This document shows, piece by piece, positions 55,497 to 63,492 of a stretch of 64,000 nt of DNA. The notes below the pieces were generated by a model. That model saw only the letters and a program-made list of their open reading frames with translations. It did not search any database and was not told the origin of the DNA. Source of the DNA: Paludibacter jiangxiensis (GTDB lineage Bacteria > Bacteroidota > Bacteroidia > Bacteroidales > Paludibacteraceae); the NCBI RefSeq assembly GCF_001618385.1, contig NZ_BDCR01000004.1, positions 248,001-312,000 of the forward strand. Reading direction: 5' to 3'. Numbering within the stretch: position 1 is the stretch's first letter; each line of letters opens with the position of its first letter. Both the position numbers and the translations under genes were made by a program.

Positions 55497-56572
55497 TGCC
55501 TGGAATACAGAAGAAAGGATGGTTTTTCCTGCTAATTGTGCTCTTTATCTCGTGTGGAAAAACAGAAACTGAGCAAATTACCATTTCAGTCAATTCTCAG
55601 GTTCAGGCGGCTGATGTGTCGTTTCTTCCTCAGATTGAGGCGGCAAATATCACGCTTTATAATCAGTCGGGACAGGCTGAAGACATGCTCACAACCTTGA
55701 AGAAATCGGGTTGCAACACCATTCGTCTTCGTTTGTGGTATACACCGGCTGACGGGTATTCCGGCTTTTCAGAGGTAAAAACGATGGCGCAGCGGGCGAA
55801 AGCGTTGGGGTTAAAAGTCTGGTTGACGGTGCATTATTCCGATACATGGGCCGATCCGGGCGCTCAGACTTTGCCGTCAGCGTGGTCATCCTGTACATTT
55901 GCTTCATTGAAAGACAGCGTTTATGCTTACACTCAACGCATAATGAGTCAAATGCAACCCGATTATATTCAGATCGGGAACGAAATAAACAGTGGATTCC
56001 TGTGGCCGATAGGTAGATACGACAACATGAGTCAGTTCACGGCACTGCTCGACAAAGGAATTAAGGCTGTGAGAGCCACAAATGCGGCGACCAAAATCAT
56101 TTTGCATTGTGCCGGAACAACCAATGCCAACTGGCTTTTTTCTCAATTTACATCGCTGGATTACGATGTAATTGGAATTTCCTATTATCCTGTATTTCAT
56201 GGCAAAGATTTTGATGCCCTAAAGTCTTCATTGAAGAGCCTTGCATCCACATTTGGGAAGAGCGTAGTCATTGCAGAAACCGCTTATCCGTTCACATTAG
56301 AATGGAATGACTGGACAAATAATATTGTCGGAACAAGCGATCAACTAGTGAACGGTTATCCTGCTACTCCGACCGGACAGCATGACTTTGTGGCCAAAAT
56401 TAAAGAAATATCCTGCTCTTATACCGGAGGACTTGGCTTTTGCTACTGGGGAGGAGAATTTATTGCATGGAAAGGTTCTACAGCTACCAATGGCTCCAAC
56501 TGGGAAAATCAGGCGTTTTATGATTTCAGCAATAAAGCTTTGCCCGTGCTCAATGTCTATAACGGAAAATAA
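55496..56572 (+). CDS. GH53 endo-beta-1,4-galactanase lipoprotein
   Basis: A lipoprotein (lipobox FISCG, Cys20) carrying a GH53 barrel, a family that cuts beta-1,4-galactan side chains of pectin. The acid/base Glu163 in QIGNEINSG and nucleophile Glu261 in VIAETAYPF fit the family, as do TIRLRLWY and LTVHYSDTWADPG. Its ATG overlaps the MFS stop (TAATG), so it is translationally coupled to the starch-locus genes, though its family substrate is not an alpha-glucan. The length of 358 aa is typical. The following 421 bases are the repeat-rich gap described separately. Confidence 0.88.
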   Translation: MPGIQKKGWFFLLIVLFISCGKTETEQITISVNSQVQAADVSFLPQIEAANITLYNQSGQAEDMLTTLKKSGCNTIRLRLWYTPADGYSGFSEVKTMAQRAKALGLKVWLTVHYSDTWADPGAQTLPSAWSSCTFASLKDSVYAYTQRIMSQMQPDYIQIGNEINSGFLWPIGRYDNMSQFTALLDKGIKAVRATNAATKIILHCAGTTNANWLFSQFTSLDYDVIGISYYPVFHGKDFDALKSSLKSLASTFGKSVVIAETAYPFTLEWNDWTNNIVGTSDQLVNGYPATPTGQHDFVAKIKEISCSYTGGLGFCYWGGEFIAWKGSTATNGSNWENQAFYDFSNKALPVLNVYNGK

Positions 56573-56993
56573 TTTGCGCCACTAATCTATTCTTTTGTAG
56601 TCATATTGACTTTTTATTGTGCGATACCTATTAGTTTTGCTGATCTTCGATTTCCAATATTAGGAGGGAGCTGTTAAGTTCAGGCAAATTATAGCCCGGA
56701 GGGCTTTCATATCAATAGAAAAATTGTTCCAGCTTGCCAATTTTTGTCCGTAGGACATCCATTGTGCATTCCCTATGGGAAATAACTTCACAAAAAAGAC
56801 TCGGTTTCTATTGATATGTATGCCCTGACGGGCAAAACATAGAACTTAACAGCCCTGTCAATATGGAGGCTTTGCTCCCGACATTTCATCGTTGGTGGTC
56901 GTCGTGAGAGGTGCTAATGAGTCTAATTTATATTTACATTGCCGGAAAAAGCCAGAATGATTCTTGTATCAACCATTTAATAATTCTATACCT
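56573..56993. other. 421-base gene-free interval containing the nested palindrome
   Basis: No open frame of any coding character is visible on either strand. The interval consists mostly of the 184-bp nested palindrome at 56670-56853; the remaining flanks (56573-56669 and 56854-56993) are unstructured AT-rich sequence before the next gene, with no clear TAnnTTTG promoter box. Confidence 0.7.
56670..56853. repeat. 184-bp nested palindromic element
   Basis: Outer arms GCTGTTAAGTTC (56670-56681) and GAACTTAACAGC (56842-56853) and second arms CATATCAATAGAAA (56708-56721) and TTTCTATTGATATG (56805-56818) are perfect inverse pairs. Between outer and second arms on each side lies a small hairpin, AGCCCGGAGGGCT (56693-56705) and TGCCCTGACGGGCA (56821-56834). 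The interior holds two more: TGTCCGTAGGACA (56745-56757) and TTCCCTATGGGAA (56769-56781). Confidence 0.85.
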
Positions 56994-58340
56994 ATGAAAG
57001 TCAGAAATCTGTTTTTATTTGTACTTGTCAGTGTGTTGCTGGCTTCCTGCAATACAGAAAAGAAATCCCAATCTCCCGAAGAGTGGAGCAAAAATGCAGT
57101 GATTTACGAGGTTAATGTGCGCCAGTACACTGTTGAAGGGACCTTCAATGCATTTGCCAATCGGTTGCCGCAATTGAAAGAACTTGGGGTGGACGTCCTT
57201 TGGTTTATGCCCATTTATCCGATTTCGCAGGAAGGCCGGAAAGGTACACTCGGTAGCTATTATGCCGTTAAAGATTACAAAGGAATCAATCCTGAATTTG
57301 GAAAGGCAGAAGATTTTAAAGCCCTGGTTAAGAAGGCTCACGAAATGGGATTTAAAGTGATACTTGACTGGGTGGCCAACCATACCGGACGTGATAACGT
57401 ATGGGTAAAACAGCATCCTGACTGGTTTGTAAAAGACAGTGTGGGCCATATTTTGTCTCCGTTCGACTGGACGGATGTGGCAAAACTCGATTATAAAAAT
57501 CCCGCGATGCGAGCAGCTATGCAGGATGCCATGGCGTATTGGGTAAAAGAATTTGACGTGGATGGCTTCCGTTGCGATGTTGCTGGCGAAGTACCGACCG
57601 ATTTTTGGAATGACACACGTGCAAAACTCGATAAAATCAAGCCTGTATTTATGCTTGCCGAAGCCGATAAAGCCGAGCTAGCTCAAAAAGCTTTCCATGC
57701 CGACTATAACTGGCCGTTGCTAAGTACAATGAACGACATTGCAAAAGGCAAGAAACAGGCAACCGATATTGATAAGGTGTTGGCACACCACGATTCGGTG
57801 TATAATCCGATTTCGTTCAAAATGAACTTTGTGACCAATCATGATGAAAATTCATGGAACGGTACGGAATATGAACGGATGGGAGCCGGTGCTAATGCGT
57901 TTGTTGTACTTACCTATACCTATCCCGGCATGCCTTTAATTTATACCGGACAGGAAATTGGTCTGAAAAAGCGCCTCTCTTTCTTCGAAAAAGATACCGT
58001 GGCCAACTGGAATAACCCTGCTGTTTTCAACTTTTATAAAAAACTGAATGAACTGAAACATACACAACCGGCTTTGGCAGTCGGCAAGGAAAAGGGGCAG
58101 TTTATCCGCTATGCGACAACCAGTCCATCTGTATACATTTTTGAACGCAAAGTAAAAGGAAATGCTGTGTTGACAGTACTGAATCTGAGCAGTCAGAACC
58201 AAATAGTGAACTTTACGAAAGCTAAGCCTTCCGGGGAGTATACTGACTATTTCCAAAATATGAAAACGGATGCTTCCCGTCTTCAGGGAGCAACGCTATT
58301 GCCCTGGCAGTATAAAGTCTATGTCAGCGCTAAAAAATAA
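56994..58340 (+). CDS. GH13 family alpha-glucanase lipoprotein
   Basis: A lipoprotein (lipobox LASCN, Cys19) with a compact GH13 barrel. Nucleophile Asp195 in DGFRCDVAG, acid/base Glu223 in FMLAEADKAE and transition-state Asp284 in FVTNHDENSW are all in place. The 448-aa length is short for an amylase, with little space for extra binding domains; a small C-terminal beta domain remains (about 375-448). It probably acts at the periplasmic face or cell surface on maltodextrins, complementing the T9SS amylase. The ATG at 56994 starts the signal; ATG 56964 precedes it by ten non-hydrophobic residues. A terminator follows. Confidence 0.88.
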   Translation: MKVRNLFLFVLVSVLLASCNTEKKSQSPEEWSKNAVIYEVNVRQYTVEGTFNAFANRLPQLKELGVDVLWFMPIYPISQEGRKGTLGSYYAVKDYKGINPEFGKAEDFKALVKKAHEMGFKVILDWVANHTGRDNVWVKQHPDWFVKDSVGHILSPFDWTDVAKLDYKNPAMRAAMQDAMAYWVKEFDVDGFRCDVAGEVPTDFWNDTRAKLDKIKPVFMLAEADKAELAQKAFHADYNWPLLSTMNDIAKGKKQATDIDKVLAHHDSVYNPISFKMNFVTNHDENSWNGTEYERMGAGANAFVVLTYTYPGMPLIYTGQEIGLKKRLSFFEKDTVANWNNPAVFNFYKKLNELKHTQPALAVGKEKGQFIRYATTSPSVYIFERKVKGNAVLTVLNLSSQNQIVNFTKAKPSGEYTDYFQNMKTDASRLQGATLLPWQYKVYVSAKK

Positions 58341-58380
58341 AAAAGCGGCAAAACCGCATCTGTGTAGTTTTAAACCTAAA

Positions 58381-58420
58381 ACCTCCCTGTTTCTTAATAA
58401 AGCAGGGAGGTGTTTTTTTT
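58381..58420 (+). terminator. Rho-independent terminator ending the starch locus
   Basis: ACCTCCCTG (58381-58389) pairs perfectly with CAGGGAGGT (58403-58411) around a 13-base loop, followed by G and eight T. It closes the sus-type gene block 41 bases after the GH13 stop. Confidence 0.93.
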
Positions 58421-58487
58421 AAAAGACCCTCAGCATGTTATGGAGAAGGTAATATGGACAGGAGTTTATTGTCGAATTGTCAACTTA

Positions 58488-58796
58488 TCAAGCTTCTCCA
58501 CCGTTGAAATTCAGCGGCATGGGAGGATTGAAAGCGCCATCGGCTGTTTTAATTTTGCCGAAAACAGATTCATATTTTGCGACGTTTTCTTCCAGCGCAA
58601 AGAGCAGGCGTTTTGCATGTTCGGGAGTCAGAATAATACGCGATTTCACATTTGCTTTCGGGGTACCGGGCATAATGCGTATGAAGTCAACCACAAATTC
58701 AGATGATGAGTGTGAAATGATAGCCAGATTGGAATAAGTACCTTCAGCCACTTCTGCCGAAAGTTCGATGTTGATTTGGTTTTCCTGATTTTCCAT
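58488..58796 (-). CDS. DUF3467 family protein
   Basis: A 102-aa cytoplasmic protein. The core (INIELSAEVAEGTYSNLAII, then HSSSEFVVDFIRIMPGTPKANVKSRIILTPEHAKRL) matches the DUF3467 family, a small beta-rich domain found widely in bacteria and archaea with no known function. The start is the ATG at 58796; an in-frame extension to 58865 adds residues without family match. The gene is isolated between the starch locus terminator and the PLP enzyme gene. Confidence 0.88.
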   Translation of the reverse strand: MENQENQINIELSAEVAEGTYSNLAIISHSSSEFVVDFIRIMPGTPKANVKSRIILTPEHAKRLLFALEENVAKYESVFGKIKTADGAFNPPMPLNFNGGEA

Positions 58797-58975
58797 TGTA
58801 TTCGGGAGTGTAATTGTTATTTTGAAACAAATGTAATCATTCTGGTTCATAGAACCAAGAGCCACGATCCGGAACCAAAGATTAGAGATCAGGAATTAGG
58901 AAGAAACAAGACTAAAAGATTACTCACTACTGTTCCTTTATCATTAACCATTAATAATTAACACTTAACCTCTTC

Positions 58976-60184
58976 TTACCCGAGCGCTTGTTCCAGATCT
59001 TTTATCAGGTCATCGGCATCTTCCAGTCCAATGGAAACGCGAAACAGACCGTCACCTGCAAATTCTTTCCACGAAGCCAGTTGTTCCGGAGTGTTGAATT
59101 TGAACGATGTTTGTAATAAATCGTTGGCGTTAAGGTAGAATATCAGCGAACGGTGATGTCCGAGCGAAACGGCATAATGAATCACCTGCAATTTTTCTGC
59201 GAATATTTTTGCCTGCGCAGCCCCGTCTTTTACTCTGAAAGTCAACATGCCCGAGAAATTCTTCATTTGCCGTTTGGCTAATTCATATTGCGGATGCGAT
59301 GGTAGCCCGGGATAAATAACGCGTTCCACTTTCGGATGGCTTTCAAGGTATTGCGCTACTTTCAGGGCATTCTCCTGATGTGCGCGCATCCGCAATGGAA
59401 ATGTAGCTGCACCTCTCAGTATCAGCCATGCATTGAACGGACTGAGAGTGCCCCCGAATCGGATGGCAGTCTTTTTACGCAGTGGAATAAGATCGGCTTT
59501 ACTTCCAAGGATAGCGCCGCCCAATGCATCGCCATGTCCCCCGATATACTTGGTCAGCGAATGAATCACAAAGTCGACTCCCAGTTGCAGGGGTTTGGTG
59601 GCTAACGGCGTTGCAAACGTAGAATCTACTGCCAGTTGTGCACCTGCTGCATGTGCCAGATCGGCAACCGCTTTGATGTCGGTCAGACGAAGCAGTGGAT
59701 TGCAGGGCGTTTCGATATAAACCAGTTTGGTGTTGGAGCGAATGGCATTTTTAACAGAGGCAATGTCGGAAGTGTTCACTTTGGTGATTTCAATTCCGTA
59801 TTCAGGAATCATGTCGTTGGTAATTTCCGATAACGCGGCATAAGCTACATCGCTCACCACCGCATGATCGCCGGGGCGTAGCAGATGGAAGAGCAGGGTA
59901 GTGATAGCACCCATACCGCTTGCAAAAGCGACGGCTGTTTCGGCCTCTTCGAGTGCGGCAAGCTTTTCTTCCAACTGGTGAACAGTGGGATTGCCCCAGC
60001 GTGTATAAATCCAGGGATCGTTTTCCTGAAGTCCTTCAACCGAGAACTTGGTGTCGGTATCGACAATATACGTGGTGGACATTACCAGATTGGGCGATGA
60101 TGCATGGGTTACCGGATCGGGAGCTTCACCGGCATGAATGGCGAGAGTTTGATCGCCTACAGGGAATTGAATATGTTCTGACAT
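58976..60184 (-). CDS. Trans-sulfuration family PLP-dependent enzyme
   Basis: A Cys/Met-metabolism PLP enzyme of fold type I, covering cystathionine gamma-synthase, cystathionine beta- or gamma-lyase and methionine gamma-lyase. The PLP lysine is Lys212 in HSLTKYIGGHGD; Tyr115 in DVAYAALSE and the YTRWGNPTVHQLE and ETPCNPLLRLTDI motifs are family features. The reaction cannot be decided from sequence, but the length (402 aa) and motifs fit the gamma-lyase/synthase group. A -7-like box TACTTTTG lies at 60211-60204 on the minus strand, 20 bases before the ATG. It appears monocistronic. Confidence 0.9.
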   Translation of the reverse strand: MSEHIQFPVGDQTLAIHAGEAPDPVTHASSPNLVMSTTYIVDTDTKFSVEGLQENDPWIYTRWGNPTVHQLEEKLAALEEAETAVAFASGMGAITTLLFHLLRPGDHAVVSDVAYAALSEITNDMIPEYGIEITKVNTSDIASVKNAIRSNTKLVYIETPCNPLLRLTDIKAVADLAHAAGAQLAVDSTFATPLATKPLQLGVDFVIHSLTKYIGGHGDALGGAILGSKADLIPLRKKTAIRFGGTLSPFNAWLILRGAATFPLRMRAHQENALKVAQYLESHPKVERVIYPGLPSHPQYELAKRQMKNFSGMLTFRVKDGAAQAKIFAEKLQVIHYAVSLGHHRSLIFYLNANDLLQTSFKFNTPEQLASWKEFAGDGLFRVSIGLEDADDLIKDLEQALG

Positions 60185-60293
60185 AGTTCTGCTTTTTTTA
60201 TTGCAAAAGTAATCTCGTCAGAAATACCTATCAATAACTCAAACAGGCTATTTTCCTACCAAAAGTGTGGTATAATGCCGTGTTTTGGGATGT

Positions 60294-60878
60294 TTATCTT
60301 TTTAGTATGCCCTGTTCAACACACTCATTGATCAATTTTTCCGTATATTCCCAAATTGTTTCGGAGCCGTTTTTGATCAGTTTCTTTTTGTCGTACACCT
60401 TCTGGTAATTCACCCCGAACTCGTTCCAGGTACCGCCGTTATTCGATGAGTTTTGCAACAAAGGTTCCAGACGATCCATCGCTTTGGCAAAACGTGCATC
60501 GGCTGTTTCGCCCGCTTCAAACTCTTCCCAGAGAGCAATCAGCTCCTGAGCCTGCTCTTCAGGCAAAAGGCCGAAAATCCGTTTGGCAGCTTTCAGCTCT
60601 TCTTCGGTATTGGTGTGGTTCTTGGTAGCGTCGTATATGAAGATGTCGCCGGCATCTATCTCCACGATGTCGTGAATCAGAACCATTTTCATTACCCTGA
60701 GCAGATCGATTGGTTCGTTCGCATGTTCAGCCAGTACCATTGCCATCATAGCCAGATGCCAGCTGTGTTCGGCGTCGTTTTCGTTACGGTTGCTGCTAAT
60801 CAATTTGGTCTTGCGAAAAATAAACTTGATCTTGTCGATCTCTTTGATAAATTCGATTTGTTTGAGAAGTCTCTCCAT
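60294..60878 (-). CDS. HD domain phosphohydrolase (YfbR/HDDC2-like)
   Basis: A cytoplasmic metal-dependent phosphohydrolase of the HD superfamily, in the group of E. coli YfbR, a 5'-nucleotidase. His38 in AEHSWHLA and the His69-Asp70 pair in LIHDIVEIDAGD form the HD metal site; a second Asp lies in KAMDRLEPLL. The 194-aa length suits the family. The ATG at 60878 is favoured: a -7-like TACCTTTG lies at 60910-60903, which would place the transcript start near 60895 and leave no room for the ATG at 60905. Confidence 0.9.
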   Translation of the reverse strand: MERLLKQIEFIKEIDKIKFIFRKTKLISSNRNENDAEHSWHLAMMAMVLAEHANEPIDLLRVMKMVLIHDIVEIDAGDIFIYDATKNHTNTEEELKAAKRIFGLLPEEQAQELIALWEEFEAGETADARFAKAMDRLEPLLQNSSNNGGTWNEFGVNYQKVYDKKKLIKNGSETIWEYTEKLINECVEQGILKR

Positions 60879-61008
60879 TGTGTCGGGTTGGTAAGTAGGA
60901 TGCAAAGGTAAGATCTATGTTGGAATTTACCACAACTTGCAGGGTAAAACCTCCCGAAGCGGAAGCTTTGCGCTCGGTAGATATTCTGAAAGCAAATAGG
61001 AAAGCAGC

Positions 61009-61461
61009 CTATCGGTTGATCAGTAAATTGATGAGTTTTGCTATCTCTTCGGGGCGATCGGTGCCGATGCGTACCACCTTGCTGCGATTTTTGAAATGGA
61101 GTTCGATGGCTTTTCTACCCGATACATTGTAGAGGACACCTCCCATGAAATAGTGTATGCCAAGGCCCAGAAAAAGATTGTTTTGTACCGCGTTGCACGA
61201 TTGTATGTCGCAGATGCGGTAGCTTTTCCTTATCAGCCCGATACCCATGCGGAAAGAGACCGTTTCTTCCGTTACGGTGATGGTGAGCTGGTAAAACAGC
61301 GCCAGACATACCTGAAGAACAATCAGCACGCCAATCAGAATTGCCAGGTCGACTCCGTTATCGGCCAGTGTGTTTATAATTGCATTCAGGCAAAACAGGG
61401 AAGCAATCATCAGGATAAACATGATCCATTTGCCCGACTGACGGAAAATTTGAGGTTGCAT
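61009..61461 (-). CDS. PH-domain-like membrane protein
   Basis: A 150-aa protein with two N-terminal membrane helices (about 12-33 and 40-60) followed by a bacterial pleckstrin-homology-like domain (about 63-150). The domain contains LTITVTEETVSFRMGIGLIRKSY, then IHYFMGGVLYNVSG and a KAIELHFKN strand, typical of the small YdbS/DUF304-like PH proteins. Its partner and ligand are unknown. It is 130 bases downstream of the HD gene start region on the same strand, without evidence of co-transcription. Confidence 0.75.
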   Translation of the reverse strand: MQPQIFRQSGKWIMFILMIASLFCLNAIINTLADNGVDLAILIGVLIVLQVCLALFYQLTITVTEETVSFRMGIGLIRKSYRICDIQSCNAVQNNLFLGLGIHYFMGGVLYNVSGRKAIELHFKNRSKVVRIGTDRPEEIAKLINLLINR

Positions 61462-61553
61462 GGGGAGTGGGATTGAAGGTTATTTTAGAAAGAGATTAGC
61501 TGTATTTTATGTAAAAATGGAAATTGAGACCATGTTCAGTTGTTCATTCCTAA

Positions 61554-62027
61554 TTAGAAATAAATTCTTGAAATTGTTTGAATTAATAAGGTCAAAATAA
61601 GTATGGGGACTAAAATCAAATATCCTTTGAAATGAAATTCTTTTCGGACAAATTTTATCGGTATTTTAGTCCATAGTCCAATTATAATTATTAGAAAAGC
61701 AAGAATAAACGCAATTATACTTATCAAATTAAAATTATAGGTATAAAAATAATCAATCCTGATTAGGATAGGATTAATCAGAAGTCTAAGATTGAAATAT
61801 ATAGCAGCAAAGAGCAATGAAAGAATCATGATTTGTCGTCGTATCCAAAAGACAGCTAAAATATCCAATAAAAAGGACAGGCAAGTTTGCACCAGAGATA
61901 CACTATTTTTTGCGACAGCTGTAGATGGTTCTATAAATATTGATAAAAGGTAGACTGTTGAAGCTAACAATAATATACCTTGGTAGAGTCCCTTTTTGTT
62001 TGTCGATGTTTGATTTTCTTTTGTCAT
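61554..62027 (-). CDS. Hypothetical membrane protein, 157 aa
   Basis: I do not recognise a family. After a polar N-terminus (MTKENQTSTNKKG) four hydrophobic segments are visible (about 15-33, 42-65, 75-93 with charged gaps, 97-113, 132-155), with few charged residues between. The ATG at 62027 is used; the longer frame begins at a TTG at 62033. It starts 18 bases after the stop of the CPBP gene and is probably its operon partner. Both genes are AT-rich compared with neighbours. It could be an immunity-like or anchoring partner of the protease, which is a guess from context. Confidence 0.65.
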   Translation of the reverse strand: MTKENQTSTNKKGLYQGILLLASTVYLLSIFIEPSTAVAKNSVSLVQTCLSFLLDILAVFWIRRQIMILSLLFAAIYFNLRLLINPILIRIDYFYTYNFNLISIIAFILAFLIIIIGLWTKIPIKFVRKEFHFKGYLILVPILILTLLIQTISRIYF

Positions 62028-62045
62028 ACGCAACGATATATTATA

Positions 62046-63290
62046 CTATTCTTTTTCAATAATCAGAAAGTCAAGGTCTTTGCTTACAGTTCGGAAGCTG
62101 ATGCCATATTCGTCATATAACCGCTTCTTTAAGTCGGCAAAAGACTCTGACGTTTTGGCGCTGAAAGTTAATTTATGAATGGTGTCTGAGCTTATGATAA
62201 ATTGTTCAGGATATAAAACGTCTATCAAACGGCATGTGCGCCCTAAAGTAAACGCATGACAATCACCGCATGACAATTTTCTTTTGTTGTACCTGACAGG
62301 ATCGCTTATATATGCTTCCTGAACATTGACATTCTTTTTGCGGTGGGTAATGGAAATTTTCAAAGCCCGTTGAATTTCCTGTAACAATAATTTTCGGGAA
62401 AGATCAGTGTTTTGTTGTTTGCGTTTCATGTAAAAGTCGATGTCAATTGGCATCATAGAAGAGCTCTTGACATACTTTTCGGTTACTTCACTCAGAATGG
62501 ATATTGCTTTGTCCGTTTTTACATTTCGGAATGAAATAGTATCCGGAGTAACCCGACAGGTATAGATATTTAGACTCTCTTTGATAGAATGTTTATACGG
62601 TTGTATTGAAACCGAATAGGCATTGTTTGAAGTGGTGTATCCTTTAAATGGAACGATGCTACAAAATGCAATGGTGATAAAAATCAGATTGTTAAAAGCA
62701 TGATAGAAAATACTCCATATCAACCCGTACTTTATACGGATATAACCCAAAATTATACCACAAATTAATTGTGACGAAGTGAGTAAAGGCATCCAGAACA
62801 ATAGTTCTTTATAACCGGAATAATTTGTGATATGCATAAAGCCAAATAAAATAGCCATCAGGTAGAAGAACCAAATGAAATATTTCCGACGAAATGCAAT
62901 AACACCCTTGTCCAGTTTGTCGTCAGCTACAACTCCCGAAACAGACAAAAGGTAAACAATAGCCCTGAAAATATAATTGTAACGATAAATCAGCGGGAGT
63001 CTGAAGATCAATTCTTCAAATGTGGGAGCAATGATAACCACGGTAATAAATACCCAAACGTAACCGGTTGAGATGAATAAATCATCCAGTTTATGATGCG
63101 TTGGTTCTAAAATATGTAATGTGTGTAGTATGTGATTAATAGCCAGAAGGATAATCACAATGACAACGTCAAATAAAAATAGTTGAAGCAAAACATTGAG
63201 CTTTCTGCCAATGGAAATGTCAACTTCTTCCTGATCATTTGGATGCCTGAGAAAACGAAAAAAAGCATTGTATATAAATTTTTGATTCAT
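62046..63290 (-). CDS. CPBP-family intramembrane protease with long C-terminal domain
   Basis: A membrane protein with six to eight hydrophobic segments in the first 210 residues. The glutamate-protease motifs are intact: APTFEELIFR with Glu92, Glu93 and Arg97, the FGFMHITN histidine His153, and HAFNN with His197 and Asn201. About 200 soluble residues follow (215-414), not part of the usual CPBP fold, with a CGDCHAFTLGRTC cysteine cluster near residue 335 and a C-terminal KKRLYDEYGISFRTVSKD segment resembling short STN/DUF3738-type domains. CPBP proteins process prenylated or bacteriocin-like peptides. It is followed by the small membrane gene. Confidence 0.78.
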   Translation of the reverse strand: MNQKFIYNAFFRFLRHPNDQEEVDISIGRKLNVLLQLFLFDVVIVIILLAINHILHTLHILEPTHHKLDDLFISTGYVWVFITVVIIAPTFEELIFRLPLIYRYNYIFRAIVYLLSVSGVVADDKLDKGVIAFRRKYFIWFFYLMAILFGFMHITNYSGYKELLFWMPLLTSSQLICGIILGYIRIKYGLIWSIFYHAFNNLIFITIAFCSIVPFKGYTTSNNAYSVSIQPYKHSIKESLNIYTCRVTPDTISFRNVKTDKAISILSEVTEKYVKSSSMMPIDIDFYMKRKQQNTDLSRKLLLQEIQRALKISITHRKKNVNVQEAYISDPVRYNKRKLSCGDCHAFTLGRTCRLIDVLYPEQFIISSDTIHKLTFSAKTSESFADLKKRLYDEYGISFRTVSKDLDFLIIEKE

Positions 63291-63455
63291 GCCGAATATA
63301 CGTATTGGTATTTTTTACAAAGATTACGATAATGATTGTGATTGCCAAATCAGCATGACGCTATTTTCGGATACACACGAAAACGAGCAAAAATGGGAGA
63401 AAGTGCATAATTAACAATTTTAGCGACTCTTCTTGGGAAGCACTCCAAAATAAAG

Positions 63456-63463
63456 TACATTTG
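63456..63463 (+). promoter_or_regulatory. Probable panE -7 promoter box
   Basis: TACATTTG matches TAnnTTTG and lies 29 bases before the ATG at 63493. The -33 element is not clear. The rest of the gap between the CPBP gene and panE (63291-63455) shows nothing more that I can support. Confidence 0.45.
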
Positions 63464-63492
63464 CAGAAGATACCTTATAAAGTCATACGGAT

